A DNA stretch of 64,000 nucleotides from Aliarcobacter sp. (GTDB lineage Bacteria > Campylobacterota > Campylobacteria > Campylobacterales > Arcobacteraceae): the NCBI GenBank assembly GCA_028688995.1, contig JAQTXB010000003.1, positions 62,001 through 126,000 on the forward strand, written 5' to 3'. The position numbers and the translations under genes were made by a program. Below the pieces are notes generated by a model. That model worked only from the letters and a program-made list of their open reading frames with translations. It had not been told where the DNA came from and did no database searches. Below, piece by piece: positions 7,820 through 17,442 of the stretch; the stretch's first letter is position 1; the number at the start of each line of letters is the position of its first letter.

Positions 7820-7853
7820 ACGCTAAATTCAGGCTATAAATCTAGTATACAAT
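7820..7853 (+). promoter_or_regulatory. GCTA-repeat promoter of the beta-propeller/chemoreceptor/ABC operon
   Basis: GCTA cores at 7822 and 7833 (11 bp apart), with a -10-like TACAAT at 7848-7853, first base 15 bp after the second core. An overlapping TATACA at 7846 is an alternative hexamer. Drives the operon that starts at 7879. Confidence 0.7.
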
Positions 7854-7878
7854 CATAAAAATATAATTGGAGAAGAAA

Positions 7879-8841
7879 ATGAAGAAAAAAATATTATGTA
7901 TGGCAGTTATTACAAGTTCTTTACTTGCTGATACAATTTATGTTTCAAATGAAAAAGATAACACAATATCTGTAATAGATTCAAATACAAATAAAGTAAC
8001 AGATACTATAAAAGTTGGACAAAGACCAAGGGGAATCCTTCTTACTAAAGATTATTCAAAATTATATATTTGCGCAAGTGACGATGATACGGTTCAAGTA
8101 TTAGATTTAAAAACTAAAAAAATTGATTATAACTTCCCCTCAGGTGAAGACCCAGAACAATTCGCCCTTACTCCTGATGGAAAAGAACTTTACATTTCAA
8201 ATGAAAATGATGCAATTGTAACTGTTGTTGATACAGCAAATAAAACAGTATTAAAACAAATAGAAGTTGGAGTTGAACCTGAGGGAATGGCTGTTAGTCC
8301 TGATGGATCTATGGTTATAAATACAACTGAGACTTCAAACTTTTTACATTGGATTGATACAAAAACTAAACAGATAGTTCATAGTACTTTAGTTGATCAA
8401 AGACCAAGACATATTGAGTTTTCAAAAAGTGGTGACAAAGTTTGGGCTTCAAGTGAAATTGGTGGAACGGTAATGGTTGTTGATTCAACTACAAAAGAGA
8501 GCATTGGAAAAATTAGTTTTAAGATTCCTGGAATCTTTAAAGATTTAATCCAACCAGTTGGAATTAAATTAACAAGCGATGGGAAATATGCTTTTATTGC
8601 CCTTGGCCCTGCAAATCACGTGGCGGTTGTTGACACTCAAACATTAAAAGTAATAAAATATCTATTAGTTGGAAAAAGAGTTTGGCAATTAGCTTTTGCT
8701 CAAGATGAGAAAAAACTTTACACTACAAATGGTGTAAGTGGAGATGTTTCAGTTATTGATGTGGATACATTAACTGTAGAAAAATCAATTAAAGTTGGAA
8801 GATACCCTTGGGGATTAGCAGTAATTCCAGATAAAAAATAA
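7879..8841 (+). CDS. PQQ-catabolism-associated YVTN beta-propeller protein
   Basis: 320 residues from the ATG at 7879, which follows GGAGAAG; the in-frame TTG at 7867 precedes this ribosome site and is rejected. Signal peptide about residues 1-17 (ending LLA). The mature protein is built of six or seven propeller blades with repeated motifs such as [30 protein letters not shown] and [15 protein letters not shown], and PxG turns. It matches the periplasmic propeller family that accompanies PQQ alcohol dehydrogenases (TIGR03866-type). Probable scaffold or redox-partner function in the periplasm; no haem motif CXXCH is present. Confidence 0.9.
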   Translation: MKKKILCMAVITSSLLADTIYVSNEKDNTISVIDSNTNKVTDTIKVGQRPRGILLTKDYSKLYICASDDDTVQVLDLKTKKIDYNFPSGEDPEQFALTPDGKELYISNENDAIVTVVDTANKTVLKQIEVGVEPEGMAVSPDGSMVINTTETSNFLHWIDTKTKQIVHSTLVDQRPRHIEFSKSGDKVWASSEIGGTVMVVDSTTKESIGKISFKIPGIFKDLIQPVGIKLTSDGKYAFIALGPANHVAVVDTQTLKVIKYLLVGKRVWQLAFAQDEKKLYTTNGVSGDVSVIDVDTLTVEKSIKVGRYPWGLAVIPDKK

Positions 8842-8858
8842 AGATTAGGAAAAGAAAG

Positions 8859-10829
8859 ATGAATATTCATCACAAATATATTCGTATTGTTAATACAAAA
8901 GAGTCAGATTTATTAAATGATATAAAACAATTATCAAGTGATTTTACTCCAAAATTAGTTTTAGGATTTATTTCACCCCATATTGATTTTCAAAATGTAT
9001 CAAAAAAAATAAAATCTGCCTTTTCAAATGATGTAAAAATAGTATTAAGTTCAACGGCTGGAGAATTATGTACTTTTAATTTGAATGAAAAAAGAGATAG
9101 TTTATATAATGATGCAAGTGGCGTGTGGGATAATATTGTATTACAAGCTTTTAGTGATGAAATTATTGAGCAAGTTGAAATCTTAACTATTCCACTACAT
9201 AGTGAAAATATTACAAACCAAACAATTTCACATAATGAAAGAATAGAAAAAATCAAAAATGAGATTGATAAACAAAAAATTCCATTTAAAATAAATCATG
9301 AAAATTGTTATGCTCTTACTTTTGTAGATGGTTTATCTGCAAGTGAGAGTTTTTTAACAGAAGCTATTTATGCAAGTGGAAAATTACCTTGTTTGATTGT
9401 TGGAGGAAGTGCTGGTGGAAAGTTTGATTTTAAAGATACATTTTTATTTAATAATGAACAAACCCTAAGACATAACGCAATAATCATTCTTACAAAATTA
9501 AAATCAAATATAAAATATGGAGTATTTAAATCTCAAAGTTGTGAAAAAACAAATTTGAGTTTTTTAGTTGCCCAATCTAATATGTTAAATAGAAGTGTTC
9601 AAAGTGTATTAAATTCAAGGGGAAATAGAATTGTAAATTTTGTGGATTCTTTATGCCATCATCTAAATTGCAGTTTACAAGATTTAAAAACCGTATTAGC
9701 TGATTATACTTTTGCCATTGAAGTTGATGGGGAATTATATATTAGGTCAGTTTCAAATCTTGATATAGAGAAAAAACAAATTTCATTCTTTTGTGATATT
9801 TCATTTGGGGATTTATTGTATTTAGTAAAAAACAAAGAGTTTGTTTCTCAAACAAATATTGATTTTGCGAACTTTTCAGCAAGAAAAAAATCAAAACCAA
9901 TAGGTGGAATATTAAATGATTGTATTTTACGAAGATTATTAAACACAGCAAATCTAAACTCTTTAAAAACTTTTAATGATATTCCACTTGCTGGATTTTC
10001 TACTTTTGGAGAACTTTTAGGATTAAATATCAACCAAACTTTAACGGCAATATTTTTCTATGAAGTTGAAAATGAAAACGATTTTTACGATGAATATGTA
10101 GATAATTTTGTACATAAATATGCAAAATTTAGTGGATATTTTATCCAAAGAGAAATCCATAAATATCAGTTAATTGCAAAAGTTAGAATGGCAGTAATTA
10201 ATAGTTTAAAAGAGGCGTTTCCATTAATCAAAGATATGGTTGAGATTTTAAATTATGTTTATGAAGACACAACTCAAACTAATAAATTAATTACTCAAAT
10301 GACGAAAAAATTTGAAGGTTTCTCAAGTGATATTTTAAGTAATGTAGAAACAAACACCGTTCTTGTTGAAAACATGGATAAATTAACAAAAAATGCAAGG
10401 GATACAAAACAAGTATTATCTTCAATTTCAAGTATTGCAATACAAACAAATTTATTAGCACTGAATGCTGCAATTGAAGCAAGTAGAGCTGGAGCTTTTG
10501 GAAATGGATTTAAAGTAGTTGCAGATGAGGTGAAAAAATTGGCATCAAAAACCCAAGCTAGTTTAAGTGATAGTAATCACTCAGTTGATGTGACAATAAA
10601 AAGTGTAAGTTTAATTTCTGAGGATATTAAAAATGCAAGTTTAAAGTTATCAAATGTATCAGATGATATGGAACAAATAAATGAAACCATAGGAAAAATA
10701 CAAGAGAACTCAAATCATAGTAATAGTTTCATTGGAAATAAAAAAACAAGTTTTGAAAATCTAATTTCTAGTATGAATGTTATTGAAAAAATACAAGCAC
10801 AGTTAGAAATTTTAGAAGATAATTTTTAA
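8859..10829 (+). CDS. Soluble methyl-accepting chemotaxis protein with FIST sensor domain
   Basis: 656 residues. FIST_N spans about residues 35-215 and FIST_C about 225-395, ending near [10 protein letters not shown] (residue 377). The C-terminal half is a coiled-coil chemoreceptor signalling domain with the conserved hairpin [18 protein letters not shown] and [15 protein letters not shown] near residues 527-565. No transmembrane helix or signal peptide is seen, so it should sense a cytoplasmic ligand and act on CheA/CheW. It lies inside the GCTA-controlled operon between the propeller and the ABC ATPase gene (2-base gap), which suggests taxis linked to alcohol oxidation. Confidence 0.9.
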   Translation: MNIHHKYIRIVNTKESDLLNDIKQLSSDFTPKLVLGFISPHIDFQNVSKKIKSAFSNDVKIVLSSTAGELCTFNLNEKRDSLYNDASGVWDNIVLQAFSDEIIEQVEILTIPLHSENITNQTISHNERIEKIKNEIDKQKIPFKINHENCYALTFVDGLSASESFLTEAIYASGKLPCLIVGGSAGGKFDFKDTFLFNNEQTLRHNAIIILTKLKSNIKYGVFKSQSCEKTNLSFLVAQSNMLNRSVQSVLNSRGNRIVNFVDSLCHHLNCSLQDLKTVLADYTFAIEVDGELYIRSVSNLDIEKKQISFFCDISFGDLLYLVKNKEFVSQTNIDFANFSARKKSKPIGGILNDCILRRLLNTANLNSLKTFNDIPLAGFSTFGELLGLNINQTLTAIFFYEVENENDFYDEYVDNFVHKYAKFSGYFIQREIHKYQLIAKVRMAVINSLKEAFPLIKDMVEILNYVYEDTTQTNKLITQMTKKFEGFSSDILSNVETNTVLVENMDKLTKNARDTKQVLSSISSIAIQTNLLALNAAIEASRAGAFGNGFKVVADEVKKLASKTQASLSDSNHSVDVTIKSVSLISEDIKNASLKLSNVSDDMEQINETIGKIQENSNHSNSFIGNKKTSFENLISSMNVIEKIQAQLEILEDNF

Positions 10830-10830
10830 A

Positions 10831-11553
10831 ATGAAAAAAAATATCCTAGAACTAAAAAATGTAGATTTTTCTTACGGAAAAAAACAAGTATTAACTAATG
10901 TTGCTTTAAATATAAAAGAGGGAACTTTTTCTGTTTTATTAGGACTTAATGGTGCTGGGAAATCTACGCTTTTTTCTTTGGTTACAAGATTGTTAAATCT
11001 TCAAAGTGGAGAGATTTTTATAAATGGTTTTTCAATTCAAGATTATTCAAATGCACTAAAAGATATAGGAATAGTTTTTCAAGAACCAACTTTAGATTTG
11101 GATTTAACAGTAAAACAAAATCTCTATTATTATGGTTCATTAAAAGGTTTAGGTTTTAAAGAGACAATACTTTCTATAAATGATGAAATAGAAAAACTTG
11201 AACTTTCAGATGTTATGGATACAACTGTGCGAAATCTAAATGGTGGACATAGACGTAGAGTTGAGATTTTAAGAGCTTTGATAAACAAACCAAAACTTCT
11301 TTTACTTGATGAAGCTACTGTTGGACTTGATTTAAAAAGTAGATTTGATATTTTAGCTTACGTAAGAGATTTGGTTAAAACAAAAAATATATCAGTTTTA
11401 TGGATTACTCACCTTTTTGATGAGGTAATTTTAGAAGATGATTTATCTATTATAAAAGCTGGACAAATTATAGATAGTGGAATAGTAAAAGATATTGTTG
11501 CAAAATATGAAAAAGAAAATTTAGTTGATACATTCAACTTTTTGGTAAGGTAA
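10831..11553 (+). CDS. ABC transporter ATPase, PQQ-alcohol system (PedB-like)
   Basis: 240 residues. Walker A GLNGAGKST at residues 38-46, signature LNGGHRRRVE in place of the usual LSGGQ, Walker B LLLLDEATVGLD and switch His in WITHL. The GGHRRR form of the signature and the neighbourhood place it in the ATPase family tied to PQQ alcohol dehydrogenase systems (TIGR03864-type). It pairs with the ABC-2 permease starting three bases downstream. Substrate and direction unknown; ABC-2 partners usually export. Confidence 0.88.
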   Translation: MKKNILELKNVDFSYGKKQVLTNVALNIKEGTFSVLLGLNGAGKSTLFSLVTRLLNLQSGEIFINGFSIQDYSNALKDIGIVFQEPTLDLDLTVKQNLYYYGSLKGLGFKETILSINDEIEKLELSDVMDTTVRNLNGGHRRRVEILRALINKPKLLLLDEATVGLDLKSRFDILAYVRDLVKTKNISVLWITHLFDEVILEDDLSIIKAGQIIDSGIVKDIVAKYEKENLVDTFNFLVR

Positions 11554-11556
11554 AAA

Positions 11557-12339
11557 ATGAAAAAATATATATCTTGTATGAAAGGAATTATCTACAAAGA
11601 GTTAATAAGATTTTTAAAACAAAAAAGTAGATTTTTCTCAGCACTTGTACGACCACTTTTATGGCTTTTTATTTTTTCTGTTGGTTTTAAAACAGCACTT
11701 GGACTTGCAATCATTCCACCTTATGAAACTTATATTACTTATGAAACATATATAGTTCCAGGACTTGTGGGAATGGTTTTACTTTTTAATGGAATGCAAA
11801 GCTCTTTGACTATGATATTTGACCGTGAAATGGGAAGTATGAAAATACTTTTAACTTCATATATAAATAGAAACTATTTACTATTTTGTAAAATGTTTGC
11901 AACGGCAATTGTTTCAACACTTCAAGCTATTACATTTTTAATTATTGCAAAACTCTATGGAGTTGAAATCTCTTATGTGGCAATAATTATTACAATCCCA
12001 ATAATCATAGTTTCATCAATAATATTAAATGCCTTTGCTTTGTTTATTTCATCTGTAATTAAACAGTTAGAAAACTTTGCAACGGTTATGAATTTTGTGA
12101 TTTTCCCAATGTTTTTTCTAAGTAGTGCCCTTTATCCACTTTGGAAAGTAAAAGACTCATCACTTTTGTTATTTAATATTTCATCTTTTAATCCATTTAC
12201 ATATATTGTAGAGGCTATTAGATTCTCTTTATATATGAAATTTGATTTAGGATTGTTCATAATTTTAGGAATTTCTTTTGTAATTAGCCTAATAATGGCC
12301 TTTGTTGGGTTTAAATCTAAGAAAATAAATCATAGCTAA
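11557..12339 (+). CDS. ABC-2 type permease, PQQ-alcohol system (PedC-like)
   Basis: 260 residues, six predicted membrane segments in the ABC-2 pattern: N-terminal amphipathic KELIRFLKQKSR, a conserved MTIFDREMGSMK-like loop (here SLTMIFDREMGSMKILL) and a C-terminal re-entrant region (SSALYPLW...FNPFTYIVEAIR). This matches PedC-type permeases (TIGR03861-type) encoded beside quinoprotein ethanol dehydrogenases. It is the last gene of the operon from 7820; the dehydrogenase promoter lies directly after it. Confidence 0.88.
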   Translation: MKKYISCMKGIIYKELIRFLKQKSRFFSALVRPLLWLFIFSVGFKTALGLAIIPPYETYITYETYIVPGLVGMVLLFNGMQSSLTMIFDREMGSMKILLTSYINRNYLLFCKMFATAIVSTLQAITFLIIAKLYGVEISYVAIIITIPIIIVSSIILNAFALFISSVIKQLENFATVMNFVIFPMFFLSSALYPLWKVKDSSLLLFNISSFNPFTYIVEAIRFSLYMKFDLGLFIILGISFVISLIMAFVGFKSKKINHS

Positions 12340-12366
12340 ACTTAGGCTATATTTGTTATGTATACT
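12333..12366 (+). promoter_or_regulatory. GCTA-repeat promoter of the quinoprotein dehydrogenase / pqq operon
   Basis: GCTA cores at 12335 and 12346 (11 bp apart) followed by TATACT at 12361-12366, first base 15 bp after the second core. The first repeat overlaps the stop codon of the preceding permease gene. The leader to the ATG at 12417 includes AAGGAGAG as ribosome site. Confidence 0.75.
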
Positions 12367-12416
12367 TTCAATAAGACAAATTTTTAGTTTGTTGCGACAA
12401 AAATTAAGGAGAGAAA

Positions 12417-14198
12417 ATGATTAAAAAAAAGCTACTAACTAGTGCCGCTGCCGTTACACTTTGTGCCCTAATTAGCGCTCAAGCAAATAGTAACACAAAT
12501 AAAGTTACAGAACCATCATACAATCCAGTTACATATACTGAAATTGCAAATGATGCAAAAAGTACAAATGACGTTTTAACTTATGGTATGGGTCAACAAG
12601 GACAAAGATATTCTACTTTGGAACAAGTTAACAAAAAAACTATTAAAGATTTAGTTCCTGTATGGAATTTCTCTTTTGGTGGTGAAAAACAAAGAGGACA
12701 AGAGTCTCAACCAATCGTTAAAGATGGTGTAATGTATGTTACAGCTTCTTACTCAAGAATTTTTGCTATTAACATAGCAACAGGTGAAGAGATTTGGCAA
12801 TATGATTCACAACTTCCAGATGCAATTTTACCATGTTGTGACGTTATCAACAGAGGTGCTGCAATTTATGAAAATTTAATTATTTTTGGAACACTTGATG
12901 CTAAATTAGTTGCACTTGATAGAAAAACTGGAAAAGTAGTTTGGAAACAAAAAGTTGCAGATTATAAAGACGGTTATTCTATAACTGCTGCTCCACAAAT
13001 TGTTAATGATAAAGTTATCACAGGTGTTGCTGGTGGTGAGTTTGGTATTGTTGGAAAAGTAGAAGCTAGAGATCCAAAAACTGGAGAAGTAGTTTGGACA
13101 AGACCTACAGTTGAAGGTCACATGGGTTACTTAAATGGAAAAGAAAACGGAATCACTGGTGGTGAAGCTGGAAAAACTTGGCCAGGTGATACATGGAAAA
13201 CTGGTGGAGCATCAACATGGCTTGGTGGAACTTATGACCCTGATACAAACTTAATTTTCATGGGAACTGGAAATCCTGCTCCTTGGAATTCACATTTAAG
13301 ACCAGGTGATAACTTATATTCATCTTCTAGACTTGCAATTAATCCTGAAACTGGAAAAATTGTTTGGAGCTTCCAATCAACTCCACATGATGGATGGGAT
13401 TTTGATGGTGTTAATGAGTTAATTTCATTTGACTATAAAGATAAAGATGGAAAAACTGTAAAAGCAGCTGCTACTGCTGATAGAAACGGATTCTTCTATG
13501 TATTAAATAGAGAAAATGGTAAATTTATTACTGCAAACCCATTTGTTTCAAATATCAATTGGGCTAAAGGTATAGATAAAAATGGTAGACCAATCTATAA
13601 TGAAGAGAATAGACCAGGAAATCCAGGAGCTGAAAGTAAAGGTACTTCTGTATTTGCAGTTCCTGCATTCTTAGGTGCAAAAAACTGGATGCCAATGGCT
13701 TATTCACAAAAAACTAAAAATTTCTATGTTCCATCAAATGAGTGGGGAATGGATATTTGGAATCAACCAATTGATTATAAAAAAGGTGCAGCTTATTTAG
13801 GTGCTGGATTTACAATCAAACCAATTTTTGAAGACCACATTGGTTCTTTAAAAGCAATCGAGCCATTAACTGGAAAAGTTAAATGGGAATATAAAAACCC
13901 TGCACCATTATGGGGAGGAGTTTTAGCTACTGCTGGTGGACTTGTAATTACAGGAACTCCTGAAGGTAAATTATTAGCATTTGATGATGAAACTGGTGAA
14001 ATTTTATATTCATTCCAAGTTGGTTCTGGAATCGTGGGATCTCCAATTACTTGGGAAGAAAATGGTGAGCAATATATCGCAGTTGTTTCTGGTTGGGGTG
14101 GAGCTGTTCCTTTATGGGGTGGTGAAGTTGCAAAACAAATCAAAAACATCAACCAAGGTGGAACTGTTCACGTATTTAAATTACATAAATCAAAATAG
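12417..14198 (+). CDS. PQQ-dependent alcohol dehydrogenase, predicted lanthanide-type
   Basis: 593-residue periplasmic quinoprotein without a C-terminal haem domain (type I). Signal peptide about residues 1-23 (ending AQA). Eight-bladed propeller of the MDH/ExaA family with vicinal Cys140-Cys141, metal ligands Glu208 (GGEFG) and Asn286 (GTGNPAPWN), and catalytic Asp328 in [11 protein letters not shown]. Asp330, two residues after the catalytic base, is the residue that distinguishes lanthanide-dependent XoxF/PedH/ExaF enzymes; Ca-dependent MxaF has Ala and ExaA/PedE have Ser there. It oxidises primary alcohols, ethanol being likeliest from sequence type and the neighbouring aldehyde dehydrogenase. 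pqqA follows 35 bases downstream. Confidence 0.92.
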   Translation: MIKKKLLTSAAAVTLCALISAQANSNTNKVTEPSYNPVTYTEIANDAKSTNDVLTYGMGQQGQRYSTLEQVNKKTIKDLVPVWNFSFGGEKQRGQESQPIVKDGVMYVTASYSRIFAINIATGEEIWQYDSQLPDAILPCCDVINRGAAIYENLIIFGTLDAKLVALDRKTGKVVWKQKVADYKDGYSITAAPQIVNDKVITGVAGGEFGIVGKVEARDPKTGEVVWTRPTVEGHMGYLNGKENGITGGEAGKTWPGDTWKTGGASTWLGGTYDPDTNLIFMGTGNPAPWNSHLRPGDNLYSSSRLAINPETGKIVWSFQSTPHDGWDFDGVNELISFDYKDKDGKTVKAAATADRNGFFYVLNRENGKFITANPFVSNINWAKGIDKNGRPIYNEENRPGNPGAESKGTSVFAVPAFLGAKNWMPMAYSQKTKNFYVPSNEWGMDIWNQPIDYKKGAAYLGAGFTIKPIFEDHIGSLKAIEPLTGKVKWEYKNPAPLWGGVLATAGGLVITGTPEGKLLAFDDETGEILYSFQVGSGIVGSPITWEENGEQYIAVVSGWGGAVPLWGGEVAKQIKNINQGGTVHVFKLHKSK

Positions 14199-14233
14199 AT
14201 TTATGTAAATCTTTTGAAAGGAGGACCAATATT

Positions 14234-14308
14234 ATGAAATGGGAAAAACCAATGTTCGTAGATAATAGATTTGGATTTGAAGTTACAATGTACATTTGTC
14301 ATGAGTAA
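14234..14308 (+). CDS. pqqA: PqqA, PQQ precursor peptide
   Basis: 24-codon gene too short for most gene finders: MKWEKPMFVDNRFGF then EVTMY and ICHE. Glu16 and Tyr20 have the invariant ExxxY spacing; PqqE joins their side chains and the pair becomes the PQQ skeleton. A very strong ribosome site (AAAGGAGGACC, 14218-14228) precedes the ATG, much stronger than those of pqqB-E, as expected for a substrate peptide needed in excess. The dehydrogenase gene is upstream and two hairpins lie downstream before pqqB. Confidence 0.95.
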   Translation: MKWEKPMFVDNRFGFEVTMYICHE

Positions 14309-14353
14309 TAGTAAGTCTTAGTCAAAGTTTAATTTTAGTTAGTTTTAGTTTTT

Positions 14354-14381
14354 GTAAATCAAAGGGAAACCTTTGGTTTAC
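14354..14381 (+). other. mRNA stem-loop 1 between pqqA and pqqB
   Basis: GTAAATCAAAGG (14354-14365), loop GAAA, CCTTTGGTTTAC (14370-14381): a 12-bp stem with one T-G wobble and a stable GNRA-type tetraloop. It is followed by ATTTT, so it could be a partial terminator or a 3' stabiliser for a short pqqA message. Confidence 0.7.
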
Positions 14382-14426
14382 ATTTTACTAATTGAGTTTA
14401 TCTTCATAGATTCAATTAGTAAAATG
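14381..14426 (+). other. mRNA stem-loop 2 abutting the pqqB ribosome site
   Basis: CATTTTACTAATTGA (14381-14395) pairs perfectly with TCAATTAGTAAAATG (14412-14426); the pairing continues inward through two wobble pairs to a CTTC loop at 14402-14405, giving about 21 pairs. The right arm ends at the GAAGG ribosome site of pqqB, so the structure could limit pqqB initiation or be an RNase processing site. Confidence 0.7.
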
Positions 14427-14437
14427 AAGGATAGTTT

Positions 14438-15349
14438 ATGAAAATAGAAGTATTAGGTTCAAGCGCTGGAGGAGGACTTCCTCAGTTTAATTGTAATTGC
14501 CATAACTGTAAAGGTTATAGAGAAGGAAAAACTACAATTAAAAGAAGAACACAAAGTTCAATAACTATTAGTGAAGATGGACAAAATTGGGTTTTATTTA
14601 ATACAAGTCCAGATATTTTAGAACAAATTCATAATTCACCATTTTTACATCCACAACAAAGACGTGAGACAAAAATAAAAGCAATCATTTTTATTGATGC
14701 TCAAATTGACCATACAACTGGACTTTTGATGTTAAGAGAAGGATGTCCTCATCCTGTTTATTGTACAAAAGAAGTTCATGAAGAACTTAATACTTCTTTT
14801 CCTTTGTTTAAAATGCTTGAACATTGGGATGGTGGTGGAACTATTTATAATGAAATAGTTTTAAATAAAGCCTTTGAAATTCCAGTTATGCCAAGCCATG
14901 AGTTTTATGCAATGCCTTTAATTTCAAATGCTCCACCATACTCAAAATATAGAGACAAACCAAGGGATGGAGATAATATTGGAGTTGTTGTTGTAAACAA
15001 AAAAACGGGAAAAAGACTTTTTTATCTTCCAGGTTTAGGAGTTATTCAAAAACACATTATCGATGAAATGGCAAAAGCTGATGTATTGTTAGTGGATGGA
15101 ACTGTTTGGACAAATGACGAAATGATAAAAAATGGTTTTTCAACAAAACTTGGAACTGATATGGGGCATTTACCTTTAAGTGATAAAGGTGGATTAATTG
15201 AAATTTTAGACAAATTAGAAAAACCAAGAAAGATATTAATACACATAAATAATACAAATCCAATCTTAGATGAGGCAACACCTGAATATAAAGAACTTAT
15301 ATCCCATGGTATTGAAATATCTTATGATGGCATGAGTATAGAAATTTAA
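14438..15349 (+). CDS. pqqB: PqqB, metallo-beta-lactamase-fold PQQ biosynthesis protein
   Basis: 303 residues, the usual length. The N-terminus has LGSSAGGGLPQFNCNCHNC with the Cys cluster at 19, 21 and 24 that binds structural zinc. Later motifs are NTSPDILEQI, the MBL-fold IDAQIDHTTGLLMLREG and GTDMGHLPLSDKGG near the C-terminus. PqqB hydroxylates the tyrosine-derived ring of the PqqA-derived intermediate. Start ATG 14438 with GAAGG upstream. Confidence 0.95.
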   Translation: MKIEVLGSSAGGGLPQFNCNCHNCKGYREGKTTIKRRTQSSITISEDGQNWVLFNTSPDILEQIHNSPFLHPQQRRETKIKAIIFIDAQIDHTTGLLMLREGCPHPVYCTKEVHEELNTSFPLFKMLEHWDGGGTIYNEIVLNKAFEIPVMPSHEFYAMPLISNAPPYSKYRDKPRDGDNIGVVVVNKKTGKRLFYLPGLGVIQKHIIDEMAKADVLLVDGTVWTNDEMIKNGFSTKLGTDMGHLPLSDKGGLIEILDKLEKPRKILIHINNTNPILDEATPEYKELISHGIEISYDGMSIEI

Positions 15350-15369
15350 TTTAATAGTAGGAGAAAAAA

Positions 15370-16077
15370 ATGGCTGAGCTTTTAAGTAAAGAGGACTTTG
15401 AAAAAAAATTAAGAGATATGGGAAGAATGTATCATATTCACCATCCTTTTCATATTAGAATGTACAAAGGGGAATGTACAAAAGAGGAGATTCAAGGTTG
15501 GGTTGCAAATAGATTTTATTATCAATGTATGATTCCTATAAAAGATGCCGCGATTATGTCAAATTGTGATAGTTTAAGCGATAGAAGAAAATGGATTGAT
15601 AGAATCACAGACCATGATAGTGTTGGTGGTGGAATTGAAGCTTGGTTAGAGTTAGGTGAAGCAGTTGGTCTTAAAAAAGAGGATTTAATTTCTCATAAAT
15701 TTTTATTACCATCAGTAAGATTTGCTGTTGATGCTTATGTGAATTTCGCACGTCAGCGACCTTGGAAAGAGGCTGCAATGTCATCTTTAACAGAGATGTT
15801 TGCCCCTGAAATTCATCAACAAAGATTAAATACTTGGCCAGATAATTATCCTTGGATTGAACAAAAAGGTTTAAGATATTTCCAAAAAAGATTAAGTGAA
15901 GCAAGACGAGATGTTCAACACGGTCTTGCAATCACACTTGAAGAGTTTAATACACCAGAACTTCAAGCAAAAGCAGAAACAATTTTACAGTTTAAATTAG
16001 ATATATTATGGACAATGTGTGATGCTTTATATTTAGCATACGAATTAAAAAGACCACCATATTTTAATTGTAAGTAA
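15370..16077 (+). CDS. pqqC: PqqC, pyrroloquinoline-quinone synthase
   Basis: 235-residue cofactor-free oxidase that performs ring closure and the eight-electron oxidation in the last step of PQQ synthesis. The active-site histidines lie in [15 protein letters not shown] and in [17 protein letters not shown]; [20 protein letters not shown] sequence and the [15 protein letters not shown] helix are typical. Strong ribosome site TAGGAG. Separate from pqqD, unlike the fused PqqCD of Methylobacterium. Confidence 0.95.
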   Translation: MAELLSKEDFEKKLRDMGRMYHIHHPFHIRMYKGECTKEEIQGWVANRFYYQCMIPIKDAAIMSNCDSLSDRRKWIDRITDHDSVGGGIEAWLELGEAVGLKKEDLISHKFLLPSVRFAVDAYVNFARQRPWKEAAMSSLTEMFAPEIHQQRLNTWPDNYPWIEQKGLRYFQKRLSEARRDVQHGLAITLEEFNTPELQAKAETILQFKLDILWTMCDALYLAYELKRPPYFNCK

Positions 16078-16081
16078 TAAA

Positions 16082-16339
16082 ATGAAAAAAATAAAATTAA
16101 ATCCAAATTTCCAGTTTCAATGGGAAGAAAAACAAAACTGTTATGTATTGTTATATCCAGAAGGAATGGTTCAATTAAATCAAAGTGCAGGAGAAATCCT
16201 GAATCTTTGTGATGGAAATAATAATGTAGAAGACATAAATAAAATTTTATGTAAAAAATTTGAAATAGAAGATTTAACGCAAGATATAAATGCTTTTTTA
16301 GAAGAAGCACAAAATAGAAATTGGATAAGTTATGAATAA
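16082..16339 (+). CDS. pqqD: PqqD, PqqA-binding peptide chaperone
   Basis: 85 residues, RRE-fold protein that presents PqqA to the radical SAM enzyme PqqE. Typical features: FQWEEKQNCYVLLYPEGM, then QLNQSAGEILNLCDG and the C-terminal helices. It starts four bases after pqqC and its end overlaps the pqqE start by eight bases, fitting translational coupling of chaperone and enzyme. Confidence 0.93.
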   Translation: MKKIKLNPNFQFQWEEKQNCYVLLYPEGMVQLNQSAGEILNLCDGNNNVEDINKILCKKFEIEDLTQDINAFLEEAQNRNWISYE

Positions 16340-17435
16340 TGAAATAAAACCACCTTTATGGATTCTTTTAGAGTTAACTCACAAATGTCCATTGGAATGT
16401 GCCTACTGTTACAATCAACTTGATTTTGCAAACACAAAAGATGCTATGAGCAAAGAAGATTGGTTTAGAGTAATGGAACAAGCAAGAGAGATGGGAGCTG
16501 TTCAGCTTGGAATCTCAGGTGGTGAACCTTTATTAAACAAAGATGTAGTAGAAATTGTAAAAAAAGCAAATGATTTAAAATTTTATACAAATCTAATAAC
16601 TTCAGGAGTTGGTGCTCCAAAAGGAATAGTTGCAAAACTAAAAGAGGCAGGACTAAAAACTGTACAACTTGGTGTTCAATCTCACGATAAAAATACAATG
16701 ACTTTAATTACAAACAATAAAAGTGCCTATGATGAAAAAATAGCTTTTGCAAAAGAGGTAAAAGATGCAGGTCTTCAACTTATTGTAAATACTTGTATTA
16801 CTAGACAAAATATTCATCAAGTGGGTGAGATTATTGAGTTTGCAGAAAGTTTAGGGGCGAATTATTTAGAGATTGCAAATATCCAATATTATGGTTGGGC
16901 ACTAAAAAATGTGAATGCACTTTTACCAACACAAGAGCAAATAAGCGTTGCAAGAGCTGTTACAAATCATTATAGAAATGAAAGAAAAGATATGAAAGTA
17001 TTTTTTGTAGTTCCTGATTATTTTGCAACTAGGCCTAAAGCTTGTATGAATGGTTTAGGAACAACTTTCTTAACTATAAATCCCGATGGAATAGCACTTC
17101 CTTGTAACACAGCAAATACTTTACCTTTAGAATTTCCAAATGTAAAAGAGTTTTCAGTTGAACAAATTTGGAATGAATCAGAATCTTTTAACTATTTTAG
17201 AGGCGATAAATGGATGAAAGAACCTTGTCGAACTTGTGATGAAAAAGAGAAAGATTTTGGAGGATGCCGATGTCAAGCTTATGCACTAACGGGTGATATG
17301 AATGCAACTGATCCTGTTTGTATAAAATCTCCAAATCATGGAATAATAAATAAAAAAATTGAGCAAAGTGTAATTCATTCAGATGATAAAATCATCTATA
17401 GAAATAGATTGAACTCTTTGACTTTTAGTAATTAA
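16332..17435 (+). CDS. pqqE: PqqE, radical SAM PqqA-crosslinking enzyme
   Basis: 367 residues. The radical SAM cluster motif CxxxCxxC is Cys19, Cys23 and Cys26 (HKCPLECAYCYNQ), followed by the SAM-binding GGEPLL motif. The C-terminal SPASM region has the auxiliary cluster cysteines (ACMNG, LPCNTA, EPCRTCDEKEKDFGGCRCQ, PVC). It forms the Glu-Tyr carbon-carbon bond in PqqA using PqqD. It is the last pqq gene here; no pqqF-type protease is in the window. Confidence 0.95.
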   Translation: MNNEIKPPLWILLELTHKCPLECAYCYNQLDFANTKDAMSKEDWFRVMEQAREMGAVQLGISGGEPLLNKDVVEIVKKANDLKFYTNLITSGVGAPKGIVAKLKEAGLKTVQLGVQSHDKNTMTLITNNKSAYDEKIAFAKEVKDAGLQLIVNTCITRQNIHQVGEIIEFAESLGANYLEIANIQYYGWALKNVNALLPTQEQISVARAVTNHYRNERKDMKVFFVVPDYFATRPKACMNGLGTTFLTINPDGIALPCNTANTLPLEFPNVKEFSVEQIWNESESFNYFRGDKWMKEPCRTCDEKEKDFGGCRCQAYALTGDMNATDPVCIKSPNHGIINKKIEQSVIHSDDKIIYRNRLNSLTFSN

Positions 17436-17442
17436 AATTTAA

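Noticed and set aside
13793..14152. 119-residue antisense frame within the dehydrogenase gene
   Set aside because: Long because of codon bias of the real gene on the other strand; no ribosome site or homology recognised.
14186..14212. Terminator between the dehydrogenase and pqqA
   Set aside because: Only a weak six-base AGATTT/AAATCT stem without a T tract; the strong pqqA ribosome site follows at once, so co-transcription is likelier.
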